Shown here piece by piece: positions 15,171 through 23,039 of a stretch of DNA of 24,888 nt; within the stretch, counting starts at the first letter, position 1; every line of letters starts with the position of its first letter. Made by a program: the position numbers and the translations under genes. Origin of the DNA: JAXHTH01 sp034211115 (GTDB taxonomy: Bacteria; Planctomycetota; Phycisphaerae; Phycisphaerales; SM1A02); assembly GCA_034211115.1 (NCBI GenBank), contig JAXHTH010000249.1, forward strand, positions 1 through 24,888, read 5' to 3'. Below the pieces are notes generated by a model. That model was not told the DNA's origin and did no database searches. It was given only the letters and a program-made list of their open reading frames with translations.

Positions 15171-15827
15171 TCATTCGGCGATATTCCGCCCGCAGGCGGT
15201 GCAGTTCGGCGACCGGCCGATCGGGCCCACGGGATGACCGCAGTGGGGGCAGCAGCCGTTGATCGTGTGCAGCCGGTACCAGCGCGGCTCCGGGTCGACC
15301 TGCGGATCGGGCGTCGGGTTCGCATCGTCGTCCTCGACGGATGCCTCGTCCGGCCCGGGCTCGGCGTCGGCCGGCGTCGCGTCGGTCTGCTCCGGCGCCG
15401 GCAAGGAGGGCAGATCCGCGAACAGCGATTCCTGGACGACGACGGCCGGGGAGAAGCCGGCGATCGGGGCCGGCGGTGTCGCCGGTCGCGGCGGCGCCGC
15501 CGCGCTCGTCGCCGACTCGCCCACGAGGGAGAGGCCGATCGGGCAGAGGCACAGGAGCATGATCGCCGCCCCGAGGATGATGAGCGATCGGCGTCGCCGG
15601 CGGGCGCCGAGCCGGATCGTCCCCAGGCCGTAGATCTGCGCCCCGCATTCCGGGCACAACCCCGGGCGGTGAGGGGAGGCGACGAGGTTGTAGCCGCAGT
15701 TGCGGCAGCGCGGATCATGATCGATCAGCCGCCCCCGCAGGCCGCGCCACACGAGCAGCGCGCCGAGGGCGAACGCGGCCGTCCACGCCGTCGCCGCCAG
15801 CAGTCCGATCAGTAGAACCAGCACCAT
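15171..15827 (-). CDS. Membrane protein with two zinc ribbons
   Basis: The protein has 218 residues. The start at 15827 has GGGGGAGAG about 4 bases upstream and a TATAAT box 35 bases upstream, which rules out the longer upstream reading. It has an N-terminal membrane segment (about 2-27), a first zinc ribbon (C41-xx-C44 ... C58-xx-C61, CRNCGYNL and CPECGAQ), a second membrane segment (about 81-103), a long Pro/Ala/Asp-rich linker (105-182), and a second ribbon at the end (C193-xx-C196 ... C209-xx-C212, CPHCGHPVG and CTACGRN). Zinc-ribbon membrane proteins with a CRNCGYNL-type motif are very common in planctomycetes and have no assigned function. The paired spans would put both ribbons on the same side of the membrane. 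Confidence 0.8.
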   Translation of the reverse strand: MVLVLLIGLLAATAWTAAFALGALLVWRGLRGRLIDHDPRCRNCGYNLVASPHRPGLCPECGAQIYGLGTIRLGARRRRRSLIILGAAIMLLCLCPIGLSLVGESATSAAAPPRPATPPAPIAGFSPAVVVQESLFADLPSLPAPEQTDATPADAEPGPDEASVEDDDANPTPDPQVDPEPRWYRLHTINGCCPHCGHPVGPIGRSPNCTACGRNIAE

Positions 15828-15861
15828 CGTCTCTCCCCCGTTTCCGTTTGCGACTGTCCGG

Positions 15862-15867
15862 ATTATA
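15862..15867 (-). promoter_or_regulatory. -10 box (TATAAT) of the zinc-ribbon gene
   Basis: A perfect TATAAT on the minus strand lies 35 bases before the chosen ATG. No good -35 box is seen at 16-18 bases upstream. Confidence 0.5.
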
Positions 15868-15970
15868 CAACGCGGCACGACCGGGAGGTCGCGTGGATTG
15901 AAGAAGGACGGCCGGGTCTCGCGCATCCTGACGCGAGGCCGCCGGGCGTCCGGCTCGCGCTCCATGAACA

Positions 15971-15999
15971 ATCACGCCGCGGGCGGGCCGCGGCGTGAT
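15971..15999 (-). terminator. Rho-independent terminator after the PEP-CTERM-like gene
   Basis: A perfect 12 bp GC-rich stem (ATCACGCCGCGG with its complement, loop of 5) begins about 40 bases past the stop at 16039. On the minus strand it is followed by the T-rich TGTTCAT, consistent with termination of the gene transcribed from 16680. Confidence 0.6.
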
Positions 16000-16038
16000 C
16001 GGGTGGTTGTCATCAACGCTGATCGCGATCGATCAGTT

Positions 16039-16680
16039 TCACCGCCGGCGGCGACGCGCCAGACCGGCCACACCGAGCAGAGCCAGAACACCCGGCGTCG
16101 GAATGAGGGAGACCTGGAAGGCCATCTGGGGCGTCAGCCCCTGGCCGTCGAAGTACCCGTCCTCCGGATAGTTCGAGTACCAGAACGTGCCGTTGTCCTG
16201 GTACTGGCTGTTCTGGGTGTGGGCACCGACCTGGTAGGACCCGTAGGAGGGATCGCCCAATTCGTAGCAATTGGCGATGAACCAGTAGCGCTCGCCCGGC
16301 GTGAGCGTGGCCGACCCGCCGATCACGTCCATGGTGTAGAGCGTGAGGTTCGGGTCATCGGTCTGCATCGTGTCCGTGTAGGCGATGACGTTGTCGAAAT
16401 CGGGGCCGCCCGTGCCGGGATCGGTGCCCCAGATCTGGAAGTTGATCTCCGAGTACGGCGGTCCGCCGGCATAGGCCAGCAGCCACGTTCCCAGGGCATC
16501 CACGACCGTGTCACCATCGGGAGCGAGGAAGTCGGATGCGTAGATCCGGGTGTCGCTGGAGCTGTTGCCCAGCGGGTGCCAGAACGGGCCTTGATCCGGC
16601 TGCTTGTCAATGAGTGTCTCTCCGGCGGCTGGCAGGGCCACCACCGCGGCCAGCGCCAGACTCAACAGTGGTATTCGCAT
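16039..16680 (-). CDS. Exported protein with PEP-CTERM-like sorting tail (PTPG variant)
   Basis: The protein has 213 residues. The start at 16680 is fixed by GGAGG 8 bases upstream. Residues 1-20 form a signal peptide (MRIPLLSLALAAVVALPAAG). The body is beta-rich, with many Asp, Tyr, Trp and Gly residues and few Lys, as in extracellular proteins. The C-terminus (193-213) is PTPG, a hydrophobic stretch (VLALLGVAGLA) and five arginines: the tripartite layout of PEP-CTERM signals, with PTPG in place of Pro-Glu-Pro. In known systems an exosortase recognises such tails and moves the protein to the surface or exopolysaccharide. No exosortase gene lies in this window. The body has no recognised enzymatic motif, so it is probably structural or adhesive. 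A strong terminator follows at 15971-15999. Confidence 0.85.
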   Translation of the reverse strand: MRIPLLSLALAAVVALPAAGETLIDKQPDQGPFWHPLGNSSSDTRIYASDFLAPDGDTVVDALGTWLLAYAGGPPYSEINFQIWGTDPGTGGPDFDNVIAYTDTMQTDDPNLTLYTMDVIGGSATLTPGERYWFIANCYELGDPSYGSYQVGAHTQNSQYQDNGTFWYSNYPEDGYFDGQGLTPQMAFQVSLIPTPGVLALLGVAGLARRRRR

Positions 16681-17301
16681 GTTGCTTTCCTCCTTATCAC
16701 AGCAGAACGAGAAGAGGCGGGCTGCCGGTCGGCTCCCTGCGCACACCATGCAGACGCCTCAGACGAGTCGCCGATGACGAGCCCTCGTCTTCGATTCCGT
16801 CGCGCAGCGGATCGCCGTCGCCGGGTCGGCGACAACACGAATGCACGCGATCTGGTCTCTTGCGCGAAGCGTTCGAGGGCTCCGGATTCGATCCTCCGTT
16901 CGGTCCGCGCGCACGGCGAACCGCCCTCTCTCTTCGCATGCGATGCCCCGGTTCTTCCAGGAACATCACCAGAATCCCAGCCGGCGACGGGTGTGTCAAG
17001 ATGAATCCGGGAAGAGTCGGGGGTCCGTCGCGTCGATTCGCCGCCGGTCACGCCGGTCGCCGGACGGGAGAGGGCCCGTGAGCGGCAGGGTCGGTAGTCT
17101 GGCTAAGTTGGGCCGATGCAGGGGCTTGCGGGGTATCCCCCGCGGCCGCGGCGCGGCGGGCGGGGTTCCGGTCGAGGCTGTCGGCCTTTCCTTGCTCCCT
17201 TTTTCCCTCGTGGTGGAGCGCGGAGGTCGGAGGCGAGGGATCGTCCTCGACGATCGGGGCCGCCAGGGCCATGGGTGATGTCGGCGGTCGCCTTGTCACT
17301 C

Positions 17302-17343
17302 ATCGCTCACCACCCATCGCTCGATGCTCGTGACTCGATCGCT
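17302..17343 (-). repeat. Heptad tandem tract, family C (GAGCGAT)
   Basis: The plus-strand units ATCGCTC, ACCACCC, ATCGCTC, GATGCTC, GTGACTC and GATCGCT keep an exact 7-base period over 42 bases. In reverse complement this matches the GAGCGAT tract at 15007-15045. Confidence 0.6.
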
Positions 17344-17387
17344 GAACACGAGGGTGAACCGCATCGCGAAACGGGGCGCTTTGGAAA

Positions 17388-17413
17388 AGCCCCGGCACCT
17401 CAGTGCCGGGGCT
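17388..17413 (-). terminator. Rho-independent terminator of the 17514-20144 gene
   Basis: A perfect 11 bp stem (AGCCCCGGCAC with GTGCCGGGGCT, loop TGAG on the minus strand) is followed by TTTTCC. It lies about 100 bases past the stop codon, beyond the heptad tract. Confidence 0.75.
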
Positions 17414-17430
17414 CTCGCTGATCTCGCGTC

Positions 17431-17513
17431 GGCTTTCGCTGTTTCAGCGTTCCGCTTTTCAGCTTTCCGCTTCTCAGCTTTCAGCTTTTGAGCTTTCAGC
17501 TTTCAGCTTTCTC
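17431..17513 (-). repeat. Heptad tandem tract, family A (GAAAGCT)n
   Basis: On the minus strand the tract begins at the first base after the TAG stop and runs about 80 bases with a 7-base period and growing drift (GAAAGCT, GAAAGCT, then variants). Its first 20 bases equal those of the tract at 14892-14939. Confidence 0.8.
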
Positions 17514-20144
17514 CTACGGGCAATCACCCCAGTTACCGAGGAGATCGAGGAGGTCGGCGGTGTTGGTGGTCCCGTCGTCGTTCACATCGCCGTCCGGCGT
17601 TCCCCAGGCGCCGAGCAGGAACAGCAGGTCGGCGGTGTTGACCACGCCGTTGCCGTCGAAGTCCCACGGGCACTCATTCTGAGCGCCGGTCTCGTAGTAC
17701 GTGCGGAACGTGTAGTCGTAATCCGGGAACGGGTCGTAGCCGGGGTTGGCGAACACATGCCCGTGGGGGTAGGGGTCGCTGGTGTCGCCGTAGATGCCCA
17801 TCCCCGTGTTGTCATCCTCGAAGACCAGGTAATAGGTCCGGCCGGCCGTGATGCTGACGGTGGGCCAGAAGACATCGATCCAGTTGCCGGGCGTGCCGAT
17901 GTCCGAGCCTGAGGCGAGCATCGTGCCGCCCTCGTCGGGAAGGGCGTCCCAGACCGAGATCGTGACCTGACCGGGGTTGCCGACGGTGTAAAGATGGATG
18001 CCCGCACCGCAGATCGAGTCGTGATCCTGCTGGAACGACTGGGCGAGATCGGTCTGCGAGAATGCGGCCATGTAGGTGACGGCGTTGGGCTGGTTCTGGT
18101 CGATGATGCAGTCGCCGCCGGCTTCCGTGTAGAGCTCGAAGGCGTTGTCCGGTCCGCCGCACGCCCAAGTATCGGGTTCGTCGAAGCTGTAGGCCAGGCC
18201 GAAGTTGGACGGAGACGTGGCCGCCCAGGCGAAGATGCAGTCATCGTCCGGGTTGTTGAGGATGCCGGCGATCCGCAGCGCATACAGGAAGTCCTCGTCC
18301 TGCCAGCACGGCTCAGGCAGCAGAGCGGTGAAGCGATAGTACTCCTCACCGTTCGGCCCGGTGCATTCATACACGTACTCGAGGTCCTCCAGCGGGATCG
18401 TGTTGCTGCACAGGGGGGCGCCGTGCTGCCAGTCGCAGGGGCCGTCGTAAAGCCGCTCGTACATGTCGATCTGGATGGCGTCGAGGTTCTCGAGATGGCC
18501 GCAGGGGAACATGCAACCCCAGAAGACGACCTTTCTGATCTCGCCGGTCATGGTGCAGACGAAGTCGTCGAAGCGCTTCCAGGAGCCCCAGTTGCTGTTC
18601 AGGTTGCTGTAGTACGCCTGGTCCTCGCAGTTGATCGGCTGGGAGTATTTTGCATCATCGGGTCCGCTGCCGGTCACGCAGAAGGCGATGTCGTGATACT
18701 CGCCGAACGGCACATGGCCGGGCGTCCAGTCCGGATAGCCGAAGTACTCGGACTGAAAATAGCACTCCTGCACGACCGCGTCCCCGCTGAGACTGGTCAT
18801 GTTGTAGCTCTGGCCGGAGTCGCCCTGGTTGACCGGGCGCATGCCGATCCAGTAGGTGCCCGCGGCGAGCGGGATCTCCAGACCATCGATGCTGTAGACG
18901 TAGATGTTGCGGCTGAATGCGTCCCGGCAGGTGTCGTACCGTATGTTGTAGACATCCCACATCTCCACGATGACCGTCCCGGGACCGCCGTTGGGGCCGT
19001 CACTGGCGAGGATGATGATGTCATCGGTGTTCTGCCACGCAAAGGCATCATCGGTGACGGCCCACCAGTGCAGGTCGCGGACGATGATGTCCTCCTCGAA
19101 GGTGACATCGTCCACGACCCAGGCGTCGATGGGATCGATCGGTCCGCGCTGGGCGGCGAGGCCGTTGACGAAGTCCGGCTCGCCGTTGTGCCAGAGGGCC
19201 TCGTGGCAGGGGCACTCGAACTCGGGGCACGTCTCGCCCTCGTACCACCAGCCGCCCATGGAGGTGCACTCGTCGCAGGTGGTGGTGGCCACGCACTCGC
19301 CCTCCACGCAACAGGCGCCGGTGCCGCCGCCGGCGAGGGAGTAGGCGTAGGCGAGCAGGTTGCGGTGGAACGTCGCGCAGTTGTCCGACCACAGCTCATG
19401 CTCGCCGAAGAACGGGAGCGTCAGGCCGCCCGCGACGACGTGCCCGGCGCCGTAGTCCTTCTCCGCGAGGATCGGATAGCCGACATCACCGGTCATGAGC
19501 GAGGTTGCGCCGGTCACGTAGTCATGGGCGAGGTAGTCGCCGTCGAAGAAGTCGCCGGTGAAACCCCAGGGGCCGTCGTAGACGGGATGGGACGTGTTGT
19601 CGGCGGTGCCGGTATCCGAGGATCCGCTGTGGAGGATCATGCCGAAGCCAAGATCCAGATCGGAGCTGTCGTAGCGTCCGGCGTTGATGATGAGCGATCC
19701 GCCGGCGGCGACCCAGTTCTCCATGTCCGCGCGATTCGCGTTCACGAAGGCCATGAACTCGGCGTCGGTCCCGTCGCCGCCGTCCATGAAGATCATGTCG
19801 TAACTCCACAGGCCGTTGCCGACCGCGGTGGGAAAGTCCAGGCGCGTCCAGGCGCCGGGCCCGAACACGTCATCGAGTGCGTTGACGTTGCCCGGCATGC
19901 CCCAGGGCTCGCCCGAGGACCCGCTCACGTAGGCCACGCTGCCGGCGCGCCCGCGCGGGGCGTCGGCCGCGGCGACGGTCGTGACCTCCTCCGCCGACGG
20001 TGCCGCCACCGGCCCGGCCGGCGCGGAGCCTTCCGGCCCAACCCATTCCTGCGACGATCGGGGCGCGTCGGCCCCCATCGTCAGCACCATGATCAGCGTC
20101 GCGCCGAGAACCGGCGTGGCGCATTTCCACATCTTCGTGTTCAT
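17514..20144 (-). CDS. Large secreted protein: amidotransferase-like N-domain, Cys-rich module, beta domains, dockerin-like tail
   Basis: The protein has 876 residues. The start at 20144 is set by GGGAGG 6 bases upstream, and the longer upstream reading is non-coding. A signal peptide covers about 1-26 (core PVLGATLIMVLTMG). Residues about 70-290 resemble a class I glutamine-amidotransferase/ThuA-like fold: AYVSGSSGEPWG, YDMIFMDGGDGTD, then WVAAGGSLIINAGRY. No obvious Cys-His-Glu triad is visible, so it is probably non-catalytic. A short Cys-rich module begins GACCVEGECVATTTC, a type seen repeatedly in planctomycete secreted proteins. Several beta-rich, Asp/Trp-rich domains follow. Residues 824-876 form a duplicated dockerin-like EF-hand (DFDGNGVVNTADLLFLLGAW, then DVNDDGTTNTADLLDLLGNW) ending GDCP. 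It is probably cell-surface or extracellular. The function of the middle domains is unknown. Confidence 0.87.
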   Translation of the reverse strand: MNTKMWKCATPVLGATLIMVLTMGADAPRSSQEWVGPEGSAPAGPVAAPSAEEVTTVAAADAPRGRAGSVAYVSGSSGEPWGMPGNVNALDDVFGPGAWTRLDFPTAVGNGLWSYDMIFMDGGDGTDAEFMAFVNANRADMENWVAAGGSLIINAGRYDSSDLDLGFGMILHSGSSDTGTADNTSHPVYDGPWGFTGDFFDGDYLAHDYVTGATSLMTGDVGYPILAEKDYGAGHVVAGGLTLPFFGEHELWSDNCATFHRNLLAYAYSLAGGGTGACCVEGECVATTTCDECTSMGGWWYEGETCPEFECPCHEALWHNGEPDFVNGLAAQRGPIDPIDAWVVDDVTFEEDIIVRDLHWWAVTDDAFAWQNTDDIIILASDGPNGGPGTVIVEMWDVYNIRYDTCRDAFSRNIYVYSIDGLEIPLAAGTYWIGMRPVNQGDSGQSYNMTSLSGDAVVQECYFQSEYFGYPDWTPGHVPFGEYHDIAFCVTGSGPDDAKYSQPINCEDQAYYSNLNSNWGSWKRFDDFVCTMTGEIRKVVFWGCMFPCGHLENLDAIQIDMYERLYDGPCDWQHGAPLCSNTIPLEDLEYVYECTGPNGEEYYRFTALLPEPCWQDEDFLYALRIAGILNNPDDDCIFAWAATSPSNFGLAYSFDEPDTWACGGPDNAFELYTEAGGDCIIDQNQPNAVTYMAAFSQTDLAQSFQQDHDSICGAGIHLYTVGNPGQVTISVWDALPDEGGTMLASGSDIGTPGNWIDVFWPTVSITAGRTYYLVFEDDNTGMGIYGDTSDPYPHGHVFANPGYDPFPDYDYTFRTYYETGAQNECPWDFDGNGVVNTADLLFLLGAWGTPDGDVNDDGTTNTADLLDLLGNWGDCP

Positions 20145-20839
20145 GTCAGACCTCCCAAGCTTTTTCCTTGTTCGTGGGTGAACGATCGGACCCACATTGC
20201 TCGTGCACAACAGCTCGACCCACGCGGTCGAGTCGGAGCGGCATCGATTGGCGTGTCGCTGATTCGTCTGTTCGGGCGCGCACGATGATCGGCGCGAGGG
20301 GCATCCGGGATGCCGCGCGCTGATCACGTCATACGCGATCCTCCGTTGATGTGTCCGCAACTCCTCCCGGCACCTCTCCCCATCGTGGGGAATCGATCAG
20401 GGCCGACGCATCCGGAGCCGTGGGGTCGGTCCGCCGACACACGGAGGGCGGGAGGAGTCTCCGGCCTTGGCCGCGAGTGTACCCGAGGCCCCCCTCGGCG
20501 CCAAGGAGAAAGGCTGGAATCCCGGGTGGCCCGATAACGCCATGCGCGCCGGATCGCCTGATTCGGGCCGGCGCCGCGGCGGGCGTCGCCTCGCCGGGCG
20601 CCCCGCTGCCCGCAGGTCCCCGCCGTCGTGCTCAGGGGTCTCGACCCGATGCGGATCATTGCCGACCGGTGCGGTCGTTCGAGGATCTCGGATCTTCTCA
20701 GACCGTCAACGAATCCGCGAACGCGAGTGCAGTTCCCACATCAAGGAGGGTATCGCTCCGGTCGCTGAGGACGTGAGCACGTCGAACCCGACTTCGCCAA
20801 CAACCAACAACCAATAACAGAATCCAGCACCCCCCTCGC
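20145..20839. other. 695 bp gap upstream of the large secreted protein
   Basis: It contains a small hairpin (TCCCCATCGTGGGGA, around 20377-20391) and the family D heptad tract at 20797-20818. Open frames across it have no ribosome site and read as arginine/proline-rich shadow frames. No convincing promoter for the gene starting at 20144 was identified. Confidence 0.55.
20797..20818 (-). repeat. Heptad tandem tract, family D (TTGTTGG)n
   Basis: The plus-strand units CCAACAA, CCAACAA and CCAATAA lie 21 bases past the stop of the minus-strand MEMO gene. They are related to the tract after the zinc-ribbon gene at 15121-15134. Confidence 0.65.
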
Positions 20840-21724
20840 TCACCCGAACACCACCCCTGCATACCCCACAGAATCTGCGCCGCCGCCTCCTGCGCGGCTC
20901 GAATCCGTGTGCTCCAGCACGTAGCCGCGCTGTGCGCCCAGCGCCCGGCAGGCGGCGATCGCCGCCGCGATCGCCCCGCCCCCGCAGGCGCTGTGATGCT
21001 CGAGGGCATGCGCGAGCGACGCTTCCGCGTCGAGCCGCTCGACATGCGAAAGCAGTTCGCGATCGTTCGTCTCGTGCGCCCAGGCGGAGGCGTCCGGTCC
21101 GACCCCCCGGGGGCTGAAGCCGTAGCGCGGGCCGTAATGCGTCAGGTCGGAGGAGGCGATGACCGCGATCGGGTCGCGGCGGCCCAGCAACAGCCGCCCC
21201 AGCGCCGCGCCCCACGCGACTGCCTTCCGCCGCGGCGGGATGAGACACGGCACGATCTTCATTCCTTCGCCGAACACCGTCTGCATCAGCGGCAGCTCGA
21301 CCTCCAGGCTGTGCTCGAACCGATGCGCCTCGTCGCGCGGGGCGAAAGCATCAAGCTGCGCGATCGCATCGCGCAGCTCGACATCGATCGGCACTTCCCC
21401 CAGCGGCGTGGCCCATGTCTCGGCGCTGTCCAGCGCCGGCCCCGGCAGGCGGGCGGTGTGCACCGAGCCGGTCAGCACGAACGTGCGCGCTTCGGTGCGT
21501 GCGGCCAGCGCGGCGAGGGCGAGCCCCGCCGTCCGGCCGGAGAAGACCCATCCCGCGTGCGGAACCATCGCGCCATACAGCACCTCAGGGATCTCGGCCG
21601 CGACGGGCGGCGCGCAGAGTCTCCGCGCCTCCGCCGCGCAGCGGCGCCGATCATCATCGTAGAACCGGCCGGCCGCGACGGGCTGCCGTCGATACGGACG
21701 TTTCCCGAACATCACGCGCACCAT
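20840..21724 (-). CDS. amrB: MEMO family protein (AmmeMemoRadiSam system protein B)
   Basis: The 294-residue length is usual for the family. Motifs in order: RRQPVAAGRFY (12-22), VPHAGWVFSG (54-63, H56), TGSVHT (85-90, H89; many relatives read GPNHTG here), FEHSLEVELPLMQ (137-149), ASSDLTHYG (190-198) and HHSACGGGAI (243-252, C247). The retained His, His and Cys positions match the metal/redox pocket described for human MEMO1. MEMO proteins resemble extradiol dioxygenases in fold, and the bacterial partners are usually an AMMECR1 protein and a radical SAM protein, neither of which is in this window. No clear ribosome site precedes either candidate ATG (21724 or 21712), so the start is uncertain. 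It is divergent from the dehydrogenase gene. Confidence 0.87.
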   Translation of the reverse strand: MVRVMFGKRPYRRQPVAAGRFYDDDRRRCAAEARRLCAPPVAAEIPEVLYGAMVPHAGWVFSGRTAGLALAALAARTEARTFVLTGSVHTARLPGPALDSAETWATPLGEVPIDVELRDAIAQLDAFAPRDEAHRFEHSLEVELPLMQTVFGEGMKIVPCLIPPRRKAVAWGAALGRLLLGRRDPIAVIASSDLTHYGPRYGFSPRGVGPDASAWAHETNDRELLSHVERLDAEASLAHALEHHSACGGGAIAAAIAACRALGAQRGYVLEHTDSSRAGGGGADSVGYAGVVFG

Positions 21725-21771
21725 GATACATGCGCGCCCGCGCGGAGACCGGGCCCGGGGCTGCGGCGTGT

Positions 21772-21789
21772 GAGCGCCCGGGGGCGCTC
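21772..21789. promoter_or_regulatory. Inverted repeat between divergent genes
   Basis: GAGCGCC-CGGG-GGCGCTC is a perfect 7 bp inverted repeat in the 260 bp region between the divergent MEMO and dehydrogenase genes. It could be a shared operator, but in DNA this GC-rich it may be chance. Confidence 0.25.
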
Positions 21790-21984
21790 CGGGACCCCCT
21801 CGGGCGCCCGCCCGGGCCCGTGCGGCGTTGCCGTGTCGCCGCGTGATTCGCCCCGCCCGGCCTCCGATTCCCGCCCCCTCGCCACATCCGCCGACTTCCG
21901 GTAGCATGCCCCGTCTCTGCCGACGGCCCGGTGAGGCGGGTCGCCCGGCCATCGTGATCATGTGGCAAGAAAGGGTGAGGATAC

Positions 21985-22848
21985 ATGTCCGAGGTGAAGA
22001 GCATCGCCGTCATCGGGGCCGGGGCCATGGGGTCCGGCATCGCGTATACCGCGGCCGCCGCCCGCCTCCGCGCGTTCCAGATCGACATCGTGCCCGAGCA
22101 GTTGGAGAAGGCCAAGGGCTATCACACCAAGACCCTCGCCCGCGCCGTCGAGAAGCAGCGCATGAGCCAGGAGGACGCGGATGCGACCTTCAGCCGCATC
22201 AGCTATCACGTGAAGATGGACGAGGTGAGCGGCGCCGACTGGGGCGTCGAGGCCGTCCTCGAAAACGTCGATCTCAAGAAGGACACCTGCCGGAAGATGC
22301 TCGAGCTGCTCGCGGATGACGCCGTGCTCGCCACGAACACCTCGTCCATCGCGATCACGGACATCGCCACCGCGGCGGGGGAGCACGCCGACCGCGTCAT
22401 CGGCATGCACTTCTTCAACCCCGTTCCCGTCATGAAGCTGGTGGAAGTGATCCGGGGGCTCGCCACGAGCGATGAGACCTTCCAGCGCACGATGGAGCTC
22501 GCCCAGCGGCTGGGCAAGACGCCGGTGCCCGCCAACGATCGGGCCGGGTTCGTCGCCAACCGCGTGCTGATGCCCATGATCAACGAGGCGTTCTACTCGT
22601 GGATGGAGGGCGTGGCCGAGCCGGAGCACATTGATGAGATCATGAAGCTGGGCATGGCCCACCCGATGGGCCCGCTCCGGCTGGCCGACTTCATCGGCCT
22701 GGACATCTGCCACGACATCCTGATGGTGCTGCACGATGAGCTGGGACAGGACAAGTACTTCCCGTGCCCGCTGCTGCGCCAGCTCGTCCAGGCCGGCCGC
22801 CTGGGAGACAAGACCGGCCGCGGCGTGTACGACTACTCGCAGAAGTAA
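21985..22848 (+). CDS. 3-hydroxybutyryl-CoA dehydrogenase (3-hydroxyacyl-CoA dehydrogenase family)
   Basis: The protein has 287 residues, the standard length of the Hbd/PaaH type. The N-terminal Rossmann fold has GAGAMGSGIA (11-20) for NAD(P). The active site has S120 in NTSSIAIT, H142 in GMHFFNPVPVMKLVEVI, E154 (catalytic His-Glu pair) and N192 in AGFVANRVLMP, where the common form is PGF. The C-terminal dimerisation domain includes HPMGPLRLADFIGLD and ends with the family-typical TGRGVYDY. It interconverts acetoacetyl-CoA and 3-hydroxybutyryl-CoA in fatty-acid or butanoate metabolism, in the cytoplasm. GGGTGAGGA lies 5 bases before the ATG. No other beta-oxidation gene is adjacent, so the pathway direction cannot be told. 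Confidence 0.93.
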   Translation: MSEVKSIAVIGAGAMGSGIAYTAAAARLRAFQIDIVPEQLEKAKGYHTKTLARAVEKQRMSQEDADATFSRISYHVKMDEVSGADWGVEAVLENVDLKKDTCRKMLELLADDAVLATNTSSIAITDIATAAGEHADRVIGMHFFNPVPVMKLVEVIRGLATSDETFQRTMELAQRLGKTPVPANDRAGFVANRVLMPMINEAFYSWMEGVAEPEHIDEIMKLGMAHPMGPLRLADFIGLDICHDILMVLHDELGQDKYFPCPLLRQLVQAGRLGDKTGRGVYDYSQK

Positions 22849-22859
22849 CACCGAAGGTG

Positions 22860-22880
22860 GGACGGGCGTCCCGCCCGTCC
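22860..22880. repeat. 9 bp stem hairpin after the dehydrogenase gene
   Basis: GGACGGGCG-TCC-CGCCCGTCC is a perfect stem with a three-base loop 12 bases past the TAA. There is no T tract, so it is either a 3' end stabiliser or part of a dispersed intergenic repeat. Confidence 0.55.
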
Positions 22881-22896
22881 GAATGGCACCATGTAG

Positions 22897-22914
22897 CCCG
22901 GCCCTTGGGCCGGG
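22897..22914. repeat. Perfect palindrome CCCGGCCC-TT-GGGCCGGG
   Basis: Two 8 bp arms are separated by 2 bases. It is the second of three palindromic elements in this gap and resembles the short dispersed hairpins common between genes in high-GC bacteria. Confidence 0.5.
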
Positions 22915-22965
22915 TATGCGTGCGCTGAGGCAGCCGCGCCCCATCTGCACACGTGCGATCATGCC

Positions 22966-23039
22966 CCCTCACCCGAACCCTCTCCCGGCGGGAGAGGGCT
23001 TCGACTCCCTCTCCCGGCGGGAGAGGGCCGGGGTGAGGG
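22966..23039. repeat. Composite REP-like palindromic element
   Basis: Outer inverted arms CCCTCACCC (22966-22974) and GGGTGAGGG (23031-23039) enclose two identical copies of a 21 bp palindrome (22978-22998 and 23007-23027; arms CCCTCTCCC and GGGAGAGGG around GCG/CGC centres) separated by 8 bases. This nested symmetric design resembles REP/BIME-type elements. No transposase gene is nearby. Confidence 0.75.

Larger units (their letters stand above)
16681..17513. other. 833 bp gap upstream of the PEP-CTERM-like gene
   Basis: No frame here has both a ribosome site and protein-like composition. It holds a 7 bp hairpin GTCGCCG-GGT-CGGCGAC (16817-16833), which could be an operator or leader element of the gene starting at 16680, a family C heptad tract (17302-17343), a strong terminator (17388-17413) and a family A heptad tract (17431-17513). 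The last two belong to the 3' end of the gene at 17514-20144. Confidence 0.6.

Noticed and set aside
17994..20288. 764-codon open frame on the plus strand opposite the large secreted protein
   Set aside because: The minus frame has a signal peptide, Cys-rich module and dockerin-like tail. The plus frame shows only shadow composition.
20698..21045. Minus-strand frame overlapping the 3' end of the MEMO gene
   Set aside because: Most of it is out-of-frame MEMO sequence. Only the last 25 codons look protein-like, with no start site of their own.
22966..23039. CRISPR array
   Set aside because: There are only two repeat copies, each palindromic, with an 8-base spacer, and no cas genes. It fits a REP-like element instead.
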